DNA of 64,000 nt from Protaetiibacter sp. SSC-01 (GTDB lineage: Bacteria > Actinomycetota > Actinomycetes > Actinomycetales > Microbacteriaceae): the NCBI RefSeq assembly GCF_014483895.1, contig NZ_CP059987.1, positions 2,728,001-2,792,000 on the forward strand, in the 5' to 3' direction. Shown here piece after piece: positions 15,148 to 24,115 of this stretch. Positions within the stretch are counted from its first letter, which is position 1; each line of letters starts with the position of its first letter. The notes below the pieces were generated by a model. It was not told the origin of the DNA. It ran no database searches and saw nothing but the letters and a program-made list of their open reading frames with translations. The position numbers and the translations under genes are program-made.

Positions 15148-17055
15148 TTGTCCACCACCGTGCCTCGGTTCGCGCTGCACCCGATCGAGGAACACGTAGG
15201 CGGTTTCGCTCCTGTTTTCGCACGGACCAGCACGGTGCACGCGCCGATTGATCCCGTCGCCTACGACTGCGTAAAACTGATCTTCGTTCGATCAGGCTCG
15301 GCGATCCTGTTCAGCGAGTTCGGTGAGAAGCCAGTCAAGGCTGGTGACGCGATAGTTCTCGGGGCGAACGTGCGCTGTGGATCGGAGCCCGAAGGACACA
15401 TCACGGTCACCACGATCTACCTCGACACCGACTACGTGATGGACCAGGTGTTCTGGCAACACGCCGGACTGATACAAGATCGCCTGGAAGCTCAGGGGTT
15501 CGCCGAGACCGTCTACTCCGAACCAGCACAGATACTCCGTCTCGGTGAGCACCGTGCCGGGATGCTCATGCCCTGGCTGGACGAGCTGGTCGAACGCAGC
15601 ATCGACGGCAGATTCTCCCGGCACTTTTGCCGAATCCAGGCCTTGTGGTTCAGCATCGCTCACGTTATCGCCCCATTCGTGAAGATCTCGCCGGTCAGAA
15701 TGTCGGCGTCGCAGCGTGCCCACATCCGGCCCACACTCCCGCGGCACCGCCAGTTCGTCCCATTGCGTGCCGAGGCCCGTCGAGCTGTCGAACTACTGCG
15801 AAACGCTCCCTCGATGCAATGGACACTCGAGGAACTGGCCACGCAGGTCCATCTTTCGCCCTCACAACTCAGCCGGGTGTTCACCGACGCCTACGGCAAG
15901 ACACCCTCGGCGTACCTGACGATGCTCCGCGCCGAACGACTGGCCAGACTACTGCGGGAGACCGACCTGCCGATCGAGGCGGCGATGCGGCAGGTCGGCT
16001 GGCGCAGCCGCGGACACGCCGCTCAGCAGTTCAGCCAGCTCCACGACGAACTCACCTCGCGAGGGCTTGTCAGCCTTCCCACCCCGAAGCGGCCCTCGAA
16101 ACCGCTCGCCGTGTCCTCGGTACACCGAATGCTGACGAACCCGTACTACAAGGGCGACGTGATCTACCGCGGCGTGGCCTACAAGGGTGCGCACCAGCCG
16201 CTCGTCCCAGCGGAGGTCTGGTACCAGGTGCAGTCCGTCCTCACCGCGCACAAGAGCGCATCCGAGGCAACCCAGGTGCACGACCACTACCTCAAAGGCA
16301 CCGTCTACTGCGGAGCCTGCGGGTCCCGCCTCATCGTTTCAAACGCGAAGAACCGACACGGCAACGTCTACCCCTACTTCGTCTGCTCCGGCCGGCACTC
16401 CAAGCGGACCGACTGCACCCGGCAGGCCATACTCATCGAGGACGTCGAGCACTTGATCGAGGACTACTACCAGCGCGTACAACTCACCCCCGCCCGACGC
16501 GAAGCTCTGGGCGGGATGCTGCACCATGAGTTCGACCGGCTGATGTCCGCCGAAGCCGACGAACTCGCCCAGCTCACCGCGAACCGCGACCGCCTGGAGC
16601 ACGAGCAAGACCGGCTCATGCAGGCCCACTACGCCGACGCCATCCCACTCGCCGTCCTCAAACGGGAACAAGACCGCATCGCCGGAGAACTCGACCAGGT
16701 GAACCGCCGCCTCGACGCCCACCACGGCGAATACACCGACGCCCGCTCGCACCTGGACGACGCACTGAACCTGTTGGAGAACTGCGCCGACATCTACGCC
16801 CGCTGCGACGACGCCAACCGGCGCCTGTGCAACCAGGCGTTCTTCACCAAGGTCTACATAGAGGAGGACGACGAACTACGCGTCGAGAACGCCCGCCCCT
16901 TCGAGATGCTGCTCGACCCCGAAGTCAACGCAGACGCGCTCGCCTGGGCCGCGAACGCCGACAAGGCCCGAACCCCAGCCCTTGATTCATCGGGCCAAGG
17001 TTCGAGCCTTGTGCGTTGGGTGCGCCCGGAGGGACTCGAACCCCCAACCTTCTGA
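15148..17055 (+). CDS. Chimeric AraC regulator / serine recombinase C-terminal half
   Basis: 635 residues from TTG 15148 (GTG 15160 is an alternative). Residues 1-300 are an AraC-type regulator with a cupin-like sensor and HTH motifs LEELATQVHLSPSQLSRVF and AMRQVGWRSRGHAAQQF. From about residue 300 the frame continues as the C-terminal part of a large serine recombinase: KPLAVSSVHRMLTNPYYKGD (recombinase domain), zinc ribbon CGACGSRL with YFVCSGRHSKRTDC, and a coiled coil. The catalytic resolvase domain is missing, so it cannot recombine DNA by itself. The last codons run into the tRNA-Arg gene (VRPEGLEPPTF). It is either a fusion regulator or a decayed integrase. Confidence 0.75.
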   Translation: MSTTVPRFALHPIEEHVGGFAPVFARTSTVHAPIDPVAYDCVKLIFVRSGSAILFSEFGEKPVKAGDAIVLGANVRCGSEPEGHITVTTIYLDTDYVMDQVFWQHAGLIQDRLEAQGFAETVYSEPAQILRLGEHRAGMLMPWLDELVERSIDGRFSRHFCRIQALWFSIAHVIAPFVKISPVRMSASQRAHIRPTLPRHRQFVPLRAEARRAVELLRNAPSMQWTLEELATQVHLSPSQLSRVFTDAYGKTPSAYLTMLRAERLARLLRETDLPIEAAMRQVGWRSRGHAAQQFSQLHDELTSRGLVSLPTPKRPSKPLAVSSVHRMLTNPYYKGDVIYRGVAYKGAHQPLVPAEVWYQVQSVLTAHKSASEATQVHDHYLKGTVYCGACGSRLIVSNAKNRHGNVYPYFVCSGRHSKRTDCTRQAILIEDVEHLIEDYYQRVQLTPARREALGGMLHHEFDRLMSAEADELAQLTANRDRLEHEQDRLMQAHYADAIPLAVLKREQDRIAGELDQVNRRLDAHHGEYTDARSHLDDALNLLENCADIYARCDDANRRLCNQAFFTKVYIEEDDELRVENARPFEMLLDPEVNADALAWAANADKARTPALDSSGQGSSLVRWVRPEGLEPPTF

Positions 17056-17093
17056 TCCGTAGTCAGATGCTCTATCCATTGAGCTACGGGCGC
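17021..17093 (-). tRNA. tRNA-Arg (ACG anticodon)
   Basis: 73 nt. Acceptor GCGCCCG pairs with CGGGCGC; D-arm GCTCAATGGATAGAGC; anticodon loop CTACGGA gives ACG; T-arm GGTTCGAGTCC; discriminator A. The 3' half overlaps the last codons of the recombinase chimera, marking the right edge of the island. Confidence 0.95.
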
Positions 17094-17172
17094 ATGCTGT
17101 CGCAGTGACAACTTGAAGACTCTATCATCCGTTGCGGGCCGCGATGACGCGCCCCCGGCTCGGGGTGCGGCC

Positions 17173-17775
17173 TCAGATCCAGCCGCGCTCCTCCGCGAGG
17201 CGCACGGCCTGCTGCCGCGTCTCGACCGAGAGCTTCCCGAGGATCACGGAGACGTGGTTGCGCACCGTGCCCGGCGCGAGCGAGAGGGTCTTCGCGATCT
17301 GCCGTGTCGTCTCGCCGCGCCGACCGGCGCGGAGCACATCGAGCTCCCGATCCGTGAGCGGGCAGCGCTCGTCGCTCAGCGCGTCGGCGGCGATCTCCGG
17401 GTCGACGTAGCGGCCGCCCGCGGCGATGCGTCTGATGACCTCCGCGACCTCGTCGGCGCCGCGCGACTTCGGCAGGAAACCCGCGACCCCGGATGCGAGC
17501 GCGCGCCGCAGCACCCCCGGGCCCGCGTGCCGCGTGATCACGAGGCACCGCGTCGCGATCATCCTCTGCAGGCGCCTCGCGACCTCGACGCCGTCGAGCC
17601 CGGGCATCTCGACGTCGAGCACGCACACATCCGGCACGAGCTCCGTGGCGCGCTCGAGCGCCTCCTCGCCCGTCGCGCACTCCGCGACGACGTCGATGTC
17701 GGGCTCGAGCCGGAGGAGTGCGGCGAGCGCGGAGCGGATCATGCCCTCGTCGTCGGCGAGCAGCACCCGGATCAT
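17173..17775 (-). CDS. NarL/FixJ-type response regulator
   Basis: 200 residues. Receiver domain with acidic pair DDE (residues 8-10), phospho-acceptor Asp in CVLDVEMPG and Lys in FLPKS. C-terminal LuxR-type HTH: LTDRELDVLRAGRRGETTRQIAKTL. DesR-like architecture. ATG overlaps the kinase stop by 4 nt, giving one two-component operon. Confidence 0.9.
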   Translation of the reverse strand: MIRVLLADDEGMIRSALAALLRLEPDIDVVAECATGEEALERATELVPDVCVLDVEMPGLDGVEVARRLQRMIATRCLVITRHAGPGVLRRALASGVAGFLPKSRGADEVAEVIRRIAAGGRYVDPEIAADALSDERCPLTDRELDVLRAGRRGETTRQIAKTLSLAPGTVRNHVSVILGKLSVETRQQAVRLAEERGWI

Positions 17776-18929
17776 GCGGCACCCGCCGGCACCGTCACGA
17801 CCACCGTGAACGCGTCGTCCGCGCGTTCGACCGCGAGCGAACCCCCCGCCTGCTCGGCACGGCGGCGGATGCCGTCGAGCCCGGATCCGCTGCCGTCACC
17901 CGGCACCGCGGCGCCCACGTCGTTCGCGATCTCGTAGCGCCACTGCGCGCCCGAGCGGTCGAGGCTCAAGCGCGCCCACCGACCGCCACCGTGGCGCAGC
18001 ACGTTCGTCGTGGTCTCGCGGATGACGGGGCCGAGGACGTCCGCGGGCGCCTCGTCCGCATCCGCGCCGATCGAGACCTGAGCCGTGGCGCCGGCCGCGC
18101 GCAGCAGATCGACCGCGTTCGCGAGCTCGTCGCGCAGCGGCACCGAACGGAACCGGGTCGCGAGGTCGCGCGTGCCCTGACGTGCGGCATCGACGCTCGC
18201 GCGAGCGGCCCGCAGATGCTCCGCCGATGCCTCGGGATCCGAGTCGCGCAGCCTGTCGGCGAGCTCGAGCTGGAGGGCGATCACCTGCAGGTGGTGCCCC
18301 TGCAGGTCGTGCACGTCCGTCGCCACGCGCAAGCGCTCCTGACTCGCGGCATAGCGCGCCTCCGTGGCACGGGCGCGATCGAGCGTGATCAGCACATCCC
18401 ACCACCACAGCGACGACACCGTCACGACGGGGAGGAGGGTCGCATACAGGCCGGGCAGCCAGCCGTCGGTGGCGACCGGGTCCTCGACGACGAGCCAGAC
18501 GACGAGGAGCACGGCGACGACCCCGATCACGACGCGCAGCCGGAGGCCGGGCGGCCAGTTCAGGAGCACGACCGACTGGAGGACGGTGGCCGCCGTGACG
18601 AGCCACGACCCGCTCAGCCACCCTCCCGCAGCGCCGGCGAGAAGGGCGACCCCGAGGCACACCAGCACGCGCGCGCGGCCCTCGCCCGGGAGCTGGTCGG
18701 TGCGGTGGCGGTACGCGACGAGCAGCGGGACGGTGCTCGCACACCAGACGAGACCCGCGACGCCGACCGCGGCCGCCGTGAGCGGCCCGCGATCTATCGC
18801 GGCCGCGGCCCAGACGAAGACCATGAGGAGCTCGAACGCGAGCACGGCAGCGAGCGTGTACCACCACGTCGCCATCACCCCGCGAGTGAGTCGCGCCGAC
18901 GCCTCGAGCGGCGTTGTGGTTCGGGTCAC
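17772..18929 (-). CDS. DesK/NarX-type sensor histidine kinase
   Basis: 385 residues. N-terminal block of about five or six membrane helices, then a HisKA_3 dimerisation helix with the phospho-His in DVHDLQGHH, and a compact HATPase domain (N-box ETTTNVLRHG, G-box GSGLDGIRRRAEQAGG). It senses a membrane-related signal and phosphorylates the adjacent regulator. GTG start with TAGGGT 6 nt upstream, so probably leaderless. Confidence 0.88.
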   Translation of the reverse strand: MTRTTTPLEASARLTRGVMATWWYTLAAVLAFELLMVFVWAAAAIDRGPLTAAAVGVAGLVWCASTVPLLVAYRHRTDQLPGEGRARVLVCLGVALLAGAAGGWLSGSWLVTAATVLQSVVLLNWPPGLRLRVVIGVVAVLLVVWLVVEDPVATDGWLPGLYATLLPVVTVSSLWWWDVLITLDRARATEARYAASQERLRVATDVHDLQGHHLQVIALQLELADRLRDSDPEASAEHLRAARASVDAARQGTRDLATRFRSVPLRDELANAVDLLRAAGATAQVSIGADADEAPADVLGPVIRETTTNVLRHGGGRWARLSLDRSGAQWRYEIANDVGAAVPGDGSGSGLDGIRRRAEQAGGSLAVERADDAFTVVVTVPAGAA

Positions 18930-18935
18930 GCGTCC

Positions 18936-18941
18936 ACCCTA
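18936..18941 (-). promoter_or_regulatory. Putative -10 element of the kinase gene
   Basis: TAGGGT on the minus strand, 6 nt before the GTG at 18929. Confidence 0.5.
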
Positions 18942-19040
18942 CGGTCGTGACAAAAGTCATGGGCGGCGCGTGAGGATCACCCGCCGAGCGGTGACGGCAC
19001 GACACTTCCCGGCAAGCGACGCCCGCGGTGGACTCGAGCC

Positions 19041-19580
19041 ATGAACCTCATCGAGAACTTCCAGGACCTCATGGCGCGGCTTCCCGAGCTCCTCCAGCCC
19101 CTCGTCGTGGCGCTCGCGGGCGCCGTGCCCTTCATCGAGGGCGAGGGGGCCGCGGCCATCGGGATCGTCGGCGGCATCCATCCGGCGATCGCCATGACGG
19201 CTGCGGCGGTCGGGAACTTCGCGTCCGTCGCCGTGATCGTGCTGCTCACGTCGCGAGCCCGCGTCGCGGTCGTCACGCGCTACCGCGGCCGCGCTCGCGC
19301 TCGCGTCGCAGCCGGCCACCCCTCACAGGGTGGGTCGGTGCAACTCGACGAGCCCCGCACGCCGCGCCAGGAGAAGTTCGCGCGGGCGTTCCAGCGCTAC
19401 GGGCTTCCCGGCGTCAGCCTCCTCGGGCCGCTGCTCCTGCCGACGCAGTTCACGGCGACGATGCTCGCGGGGGCGGGTGTGAACCGCACGCACATCCTCG
19501 TCTGGCAGGCGATCGCGATCGTGCTGTGGACCACGGTCATCGGCGCGTTCGTGGGCGGGGTGCTGCACTTCGCGAACTGA
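19041..19580 (+). CDS. Small multidrug-export-type membrane protein
   Basis: 179 residues, four hydrophobic stretches. AVPFIEGEGAAAIGI and the later LPGVSLLGPLLLPTQFTATMLAGAGVNR are characteristic of the COG2426 'small multi-drug export' family (DedA/SNARE-associated-like fold). Despite the name, the function is poorly established. Convergent with the tiny gene at 19641 across a strong hairpin. Confidence 0.75.
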   Translation: MNLIENFQDLMARLPELLQPLVVALAGAVPFIEGEGAAAIGIVGGIHPAIAMTAAAVGNFASVAVIVLLTSRARVAVVTRYRGRARARVAAGHPSQGGSVQLDEPRTPRQEKFARAFQRYGLPGVSLLGPLLLPTQFTATMLAGAGVNRTHILVWQAIAIVLWTTVIGAFVGGVLHFAN

Positions 19581-19591
19581 GCGGACATCGC

Positions 19592-19624
19592 GCGGGCACC
19601 CGGCCCCACAGGGCGGGTGCCCGC
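19592..19624 (+). terminator. Bidirectional hairpin terminator
   Basis: 11-bp perfect stem GCGGGCACCCG / CGGGTGCCCGC with an 11-nt loop between two convergent genes. No clear T-run on either side. Confidence 0.65.
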
Positions 19625-19640
19625 ATCCGCGTGCCGTCGG

Positions 19641-19775
19641 TCAGCCGTCCCCGTCGATCGCCGCCGTCGGATCGAACGGAACCTCGTACTCGTCCCACGT
19701 CATGCCGAACTGGTGGAAGAGCTCGGAGTTCGTGCGGAGAGCGGTCGGCGACATGTCGTCGTCTCCCATCGCCAT
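19641..19775 (-). CDS. 44-residue hypothetical protein
   Basis: MAMGDDDMSPTAL start with an AAGGGGG ribosome-binding site 1-8 nt upstream. Acidic protein with FHQFGMTWDEYEVPFDP in its second half. Too short for domain assignment. A real gene is likely, given the RBS and terminator. Confidence 0.45.
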   Translation of the reverse strand: MAMGDDDMSPTALRTNSELFHQFGMTWDEYEVPFDPTAAIDGDG

Positions 19776-19878
19776 CACCCCCTTCGACAGAATCGTGCGG
19801 TGCCGAGGGGCGACACGGCAGGGGATTGACAGCCGCCCGCGCGCATGCGTCGGGGCGCGACGCGGATGGATGCGGGCG

Positions 19879-19884
19879 TAGGCT
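19879..19884 (+). promoter_or_regulatory. Putative -10 element, leaderless start at 19891
   Basis: TAGGCT, 6 nt, then GTG 19891. Confidence 0.5.
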
Positions 19885-19890
19885 CCCAGC

Positions 19891-20400
19891 GTGTCCGGCA
19901 GCCACGACACCGCGCTCGACGACCGGCACGAGCGCGCCGCGCACCTCAAGGAGCGCATCTACGTCGCCTTCGCGGCGCTCGCCGTGGTGCTCGGCCTGCA
20001 GCGGCACCACGCCGAGGCGCTCGAGGCGATCCTCACCCTCGCCGTCACGATCCTCGGCCTGCTCCTCGCCGTGTTCACGGCCGACCTCGTGGCCCACATC
20101 GTCGTGCACGAGCGGATGCTGACGCGGCGCGAGCTGCGGGTCGCGGCGTTCACGAGCTTCGGCGCCGTCGGGAGCCTCGCGGCGCCGGGGCTCTTCCTCG
20201 TGCTCGCCCTGCTGGGTGTGTGGTCGACGGATGCGGCCCTCCGCGCATCCGCTATCGCGCTCGTCGCGGCACTCGTCGTGGTCGGGTGGGTCGCCGTGCG
20301 GCGCCTCGAGCTCACGTGGTGGCAGCGGCTCGTCGTGCTCGGGGCCGAGGCGGTGCTCGGCGTCGCGGTCGTGGGGTTGCAGCTGATCGCGCACGGGTAG
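19891..20400 (+). CDS. Four-helix integral membrane protein
   Basis: 169 residues from GTG. Hydrophilic N-terminus (DDRHERAAHLKERIYVAF), then four transmembrane helices with ILGLLLAVFTADLVAHIVVHERM between the first two. No recognised family. Its start lies 116 bp from the divergently transcribed 44-residue gene. Confidence 0.6.
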   Translation: MSGSHDTALDDRHERAAHLKERIYVAFAALAVVLGLQRHHAEALEAILTLAVTILGLLLAVFTADLVAHIVVHERMLTRRELRVAAFTSFGAVGSLAAPGLFLVLALLGVWSTDAALRASAIALVAALVVVGWVAVRRLELTWWQRLVVLGAEAVLGVAVVGLQLIAHG

Positions 20401-20484
20401 CGGTGGGGGTCGCGCCGGCGGCTCGGCGGGCGGCTCGCGGGCGGATGCGCCAGGGCTTCGACACCGGGCGTCACGCAGCGTCGC

Positions 20485-20501
20485 ACGGTGTCGCACACCG
20501 T
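20485..20501 (+). promoter_or_regulatory. Inverted repeat upstream of winged-helix regulator
   Basis: ACGGTGT-CGC-ACACCGT: 7-bp perfect arms and a 3-bp centre, embedded among repeated GTCGC/GTCAC words, about 85 bp before the regulator start. Plausible operator for the downstream gene. The 20401-20585 gap otherwise holds only GC-rich sequence. Confidence 0.4.
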
Positions 20502-20585
20502 CGCAGAACGTCACCGTGATGGCCCCGGCGGCTCCCCTGCGGTCAGACTCTTCGGGTGGTCTGAGCGCGTGAGGAGGTGGCGTCC

Positions 20586-21218
20586 GTGTCCGCGGAGTAC
20601 GTCGCGATCCCTTGGGAGGGTGCGGCCGGGACGAGACCCCCGGTGGCAGCGCCGCGCGGTCTCGGCCTGCGCGGGTTCGGCATCTACGTCGGCCTCGACG
20701 AGCAGGCGGCGGATGCGGCGGGCGTCGACGTGGGAGCGCTCGTCGGCGACGTGCAGCGCGCCATCACCGGCATTCCCGGGGCCTCGACCTTCGCATCCGT
20801 TGTGCTGGCCCCCGCAGACGACCCGGAGCCGTCGCTCGACGTCGTGCGCACCGCCCTCGGCGAGCCCTCGCTGCACCACGCCCCCGCGCGGCGGGTGTCG
20901 CGCGACGAGGGTGTCGTCGTCGACCTCGCGCGACACCGCGTCACGGTCGACGGGCACGTCGTCGCGCTGAGCTTCCGCGAGCACGCCCTGCTGACCTTCC
21001 TCGTGCAGCACCAGGGCGAGGTGCACGACCGCCAGCGGCTGCTCGGCGCGCTCCTCAGCGAGACGGACGGCGAGCAGATCAACGAGCGCACGATCGACGT
21101 CTACCTGCAGCGGCTGCGCCGGCGGCTGCACCCGTACGGCGACGTCGTGCGCACGGTGCGGGGGCGCGGCTACCGGCTCGACCCGCATCCGGATGTGACG
21201 GTCGTCCCGGCGGGATGA
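20586..21218 (+). CDS. Winged-helix (OmpR/PhoB-type) DNA-binding protein
   Basis: 210 residues. The C-terminal 95 residues form a Trans_reg_C winged helix: LSFREHALLTFLVQHQGEVHDRQRLL, then RTIDVYLQRLRRRL and VRTVRGRGYRL. The N-terminal part has no phospho-receiver acidic pocket and is unassigned, so it is not a standard response regulator. GTG 20586 follows GAGGAGG by 8 nt. No kinase is adjacent. Confidence 0.75.
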   Translation: MSAEYVAIPWEGAAGTRPPVAAPRGLGLRGFGIYVGLDEQAADAAGVDVGALVGDVQRAITGIPGASTFASVVLAPADDPEPSLDVVRTALGEPSLHHAPARRVSRDEGVVVDLARHRVTVDGHVVALSFREHALLTFLVQHQGEVHDRQRLLGALLSETDGEQINERTIDVYLQRLRRRLHPYGDVVRTVRGRGYRLDPHPDVTVVPAG

Positions 21219-21296
21219 TGGCGGCCTCGGGCTGGCGCCGTCTCCTCCACATCCCCCGGGGTACGCGACTTCTCCACCGATCCGGTCACCCCCCTT

Positions 21297-21312
21297 TCGA
21301 ACATACGTTCGA
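21297..21312 (+). promoter_or_regulatory. LexA (SOS) box
   Basis: TCGAAC-ATAC-GTTCGA, a perfect match to the mycobacterial/actinobacterial SOS consensus TCGAAC-N4-GTTCGA, 20 bp before the ATG of the DUF222-HNH gene. Confidence 0.85.
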
Positions 21313-22979
21313 CACTGGGAGACTTTGTCTCATGCCCGATCTCGCCCCGCTTCTCACCGCCATCGGTGAGATCTCCGCGTCGCTGACGCCGGATGCGGCG
21401 CGCGCCTGGGCAGATCCCGACCTGCTCGCGACGCAGCGCTCTCTCGCGGATGCGCGGCGTCGCCTCGACGCGGCCGCCGCGGTCGTCGCGGGCGAGATCG
21501 CGCACAGGTCCCGACGCGAACTCGGCCACTCCGGTCTCGCCGCGACCTTCGGGCAGCGCACCGCCGAGGGCCTCATCTCGAAGCTCACGGGCACCTCGAC
21601 CCGCGACGCCCGCACCCTCGTCAAAGCGGCGGAACTGCTGCCGGGCGCGGGTGGCGAGGCGGATGGCGGCGCGGGCGCCGGCGCGGGCGGCGGCGCTACC
21701 GGTTCAGACGGGCCGAGCGTCGCGGACAGCGACGGCACCGCTGGCCCTGACGACGCTGACGCACGCGGGACCGCGGCGACTCCCCCGCCTCTTCGGCGGC
21801 CGCTCTGGTTGCAGACGCTCGGCGCGGCCGTGGCGGCGGCGGCGCTGTCGGTCGAGCAGGTCGACGTGATCCGCACACGGCTCGGCGCCGTCACCGGTGC
21901 GGCCGAGCTCGAGGCTGCGGCGCGCTCGGGCGCGTACCGGCCTGCGCTGCTCGGTGGCGGGTCGGGCGCAGGAGTCGCGTCGGTGAGCGATCTGCGAGCT
22001 TCTGCCCAGCCGAGCCTCCCCGGCGCGGGATCCGCGCGGGCCGACAAGAGCCCGACGGCGTTTACCGACGCGAACGCAGCGAGCACCCCCAGCACGTCGA
22101 ACCCGGCCGACGCGAACACGGATCAGGCGCGCTTCGCGACGCTCGATCGCGCACTCACCGCCGCCGCCGAGCGCCTCATCGTGCTGGCGGCGGCCGTCAC
22201 CGTCGAGCAGCTCGCCGTCCGCGCCTCCGCAGAACGCGACGACCTCGACCTCGCGGGCGTCGCGGCGCGCGAGCGCGAGCTGCGACTGAAGCGGTACCTG
22301 CGCGTCACGAAGCTCGTCGACGGGATGACCCGCATCCACGGGCTGCTCGACCCGGAGTCGGCGGCGATCGTCGTGCCCGTGCTCGACGCCGCCACCTCGC
22401 CGCGGCGCGGCGGCCCGCGGTTCGTCGACCCGGATGCCGCCCTGCGCGCCGACGACATCGTGCGCGATGAGCGCACGACCGACCAGCTGACGCTCGACAC
22501 CCTCGTCGACCTCGTGCGCATCGGCACGCGCGTCGACGACGGCACGCTCCTCGGCGACCGCAAGCCCACCGTGCGCATCCTCGTCACGAAGGCCGACCTC
22601 GAGGCGCCGGTCGCCGCCCCGGACGGATGCGGCTGCGACAGCAACAGTGCCGTCGGTCGCAGCGGCGCGTGTCCCAGCGGCTGCGGCCAGCGACCCGGAG
22701 CCGCGTACTTCGAGGGTCAGAACGAGCCCGTGTCGATCGCCACCGCCGAGCGCTACATCTGCGCCTCGGGCGCGGTGCCGATCCTGTTCGACGGCGACGG
22801 GCGGGTGCTCAACCTCGGACGCGAGCAGCGGCTCTTCTCCGAGAAGCAACGGCTGGCGATCGCGGCGCGCGATGGCGGATGCCTCATGTGCGACCGGCCG
22901 CCGTCCTGGTGCGAAGTGGAGTTGCCCGGGTTTGACGGACATCGAGACAGCGGCTGTTCGGTCGCGGGAAGGTGTTCTT

Positions 22980-23261
22980 GTGGCGCGGGAGTTTTCGCAG
23001 GAGTTCAAGGATCAGGTCGTCGAGTTGTATCGGCGTGGCCGGACGTTCAAGGATCTGGCGCGGGAGTTCGAGCTGTCGGCGACGACAGTGTCGAACTGGG
23101 TGCGGGTGGCGGACAAGAAGGCGGCCGGGTCGTTGCCTGATCGGCCGGTCGAGTCAGACAAGGCGAAGATCGCCCGGCTGGAGCGGGAACTCGGGGAACG
23201 GACCGAAGAGCTGGAGGTCCTGGGAAAAGCGTTGGCCTTCTTCGCGAGGCGTCACCGGTAG
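22980..23261 (+). CDS. IS3-family transposase OrfA
   Basis: 93 residues from GTG 22980. HTH_Tnp segment FSQEFKDQVVELYRRGRTFKDLAREFELS, then a leucine-zipper-like helix ending in ALAFFARRHR. A slippery A-AAA-G (23225-23229), in phase with GGA AAA GCG, lies near the end and would shift ribosomes -1 into orfB to give the OrfAB transposase. Confidence 0.9.
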   Translation: MAREFSQEFKDQVVELYRRGRTFKDLAREFELSATTVSNWVRVADKKAAGSLPDRPVESDKAKIARLERELGERTEELEVLGKALAFFARRHR

Positions 23262-23317
23262 AGGTCTACCGGTGGATCGCGGCGGAGAAGGCCAGAACCC
23301 CGACCAGGCGGATCTCG

Positions 23318-24115
23318 ATGCTGTGCCGTGTGCTGGGTGTGTCGCGGTCGGGCTACTACGACTGGGTCGGCCGCGGCCCGTCCCGCCGTGCCCTCCAGGA
23401 TGCTGCGGTGCTGGAGCGGATAGAGGCGATCCATGCCGAGTTCGCCTATTACGGAGCGCCACGGGTGCACCGCGAGTTGCTTGCTCAAGGGGTTCGGATC
23501 GGTCGGCATCGGGTCGCGCGGCTGCTGCGAGAAAACGGATTGCATGCCCGCCGAGGTCGAGTCGGAAGCCGGCGACGTTCGGTGCCAACCTCACGCCGCA
23601 TCGACATCATCGACGCGGTCAAGCAGCAGTTCTCGGTCGCGGCAGCGAACCGACTGTGGTTCACGGACTTGACGATGATCCGCACCGGCGAAGGTTGGCT
23701 GCACGCCGCCGTCGTGCTGGACGCCTTCAACCGCGAGGTGATCGCCTGGGCCACCGATGGGCACGAAACCCCGCGGACAGCGATCACGGCGCTGACAGAA
23801 GCAATCAAGATCCGACACCCGAAACCCGGATGCGTGATCCACTCCGATCGCGGCTACCAGTTCACCTCCAACGACTGGAACGACCTCGCAGCCCAACACG
23901 CAATGGTCGTCTCGATCGGTGAACGGAAGGACCCGCACGACAACGCCGTGATGGAATCCTGGTTCGCCTCGTTCAAGAACGAGGATCTCTACCCGATCGG
24001 GCAACCCGCGACACGAGCCGAGGCACGAGCCCGCCTCTTCGCCTACATCTGGGCCTACAACACCCGGCGACTGCACTCCAGCCTCGGCTACGTCGCCCCC
24101 ATCCGCTACAACTGA
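23318..24115 (+). CDS. IS3-family transposase OrfB (rve/DDE domain)
   Basis: 265 residues from ATG 23318; the frame is open upstream to the slippery site at 23225, so the functional product is probably the OrfAB fusion. HTH_21-like N-terminus (EFAYYGAPRVHREL), then the integrase core with catalytic D in WFTDLTM, D in IHSDRGYQF and E in AVMESWFASFKNE. All three catalytic acids are present. Confidence 0.92.
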   Translation: MLCRVLGVSRSGYYDWVGRGPSRRALQDAAVLERIEAIHAEFAYYGAPRVHRELLAQGVRIGRHRVARLLRENGLHARRGRVGSRRRSVPTSRRIDIIDAVKQQFSVAAANRLWFTDLTMIRTGEGWLHAAVVLDAFNREVIAWATDGHETPRTAITALTEAIKIRHPKPGCVIHSDRGYQFTSNDWNDLAAQHAMVVSIGERKDPHDNAVMESWFASFKNEDLYPIGQPATRAEARARLFAYIWAYNTRRLHSSLGYVAPIRYN

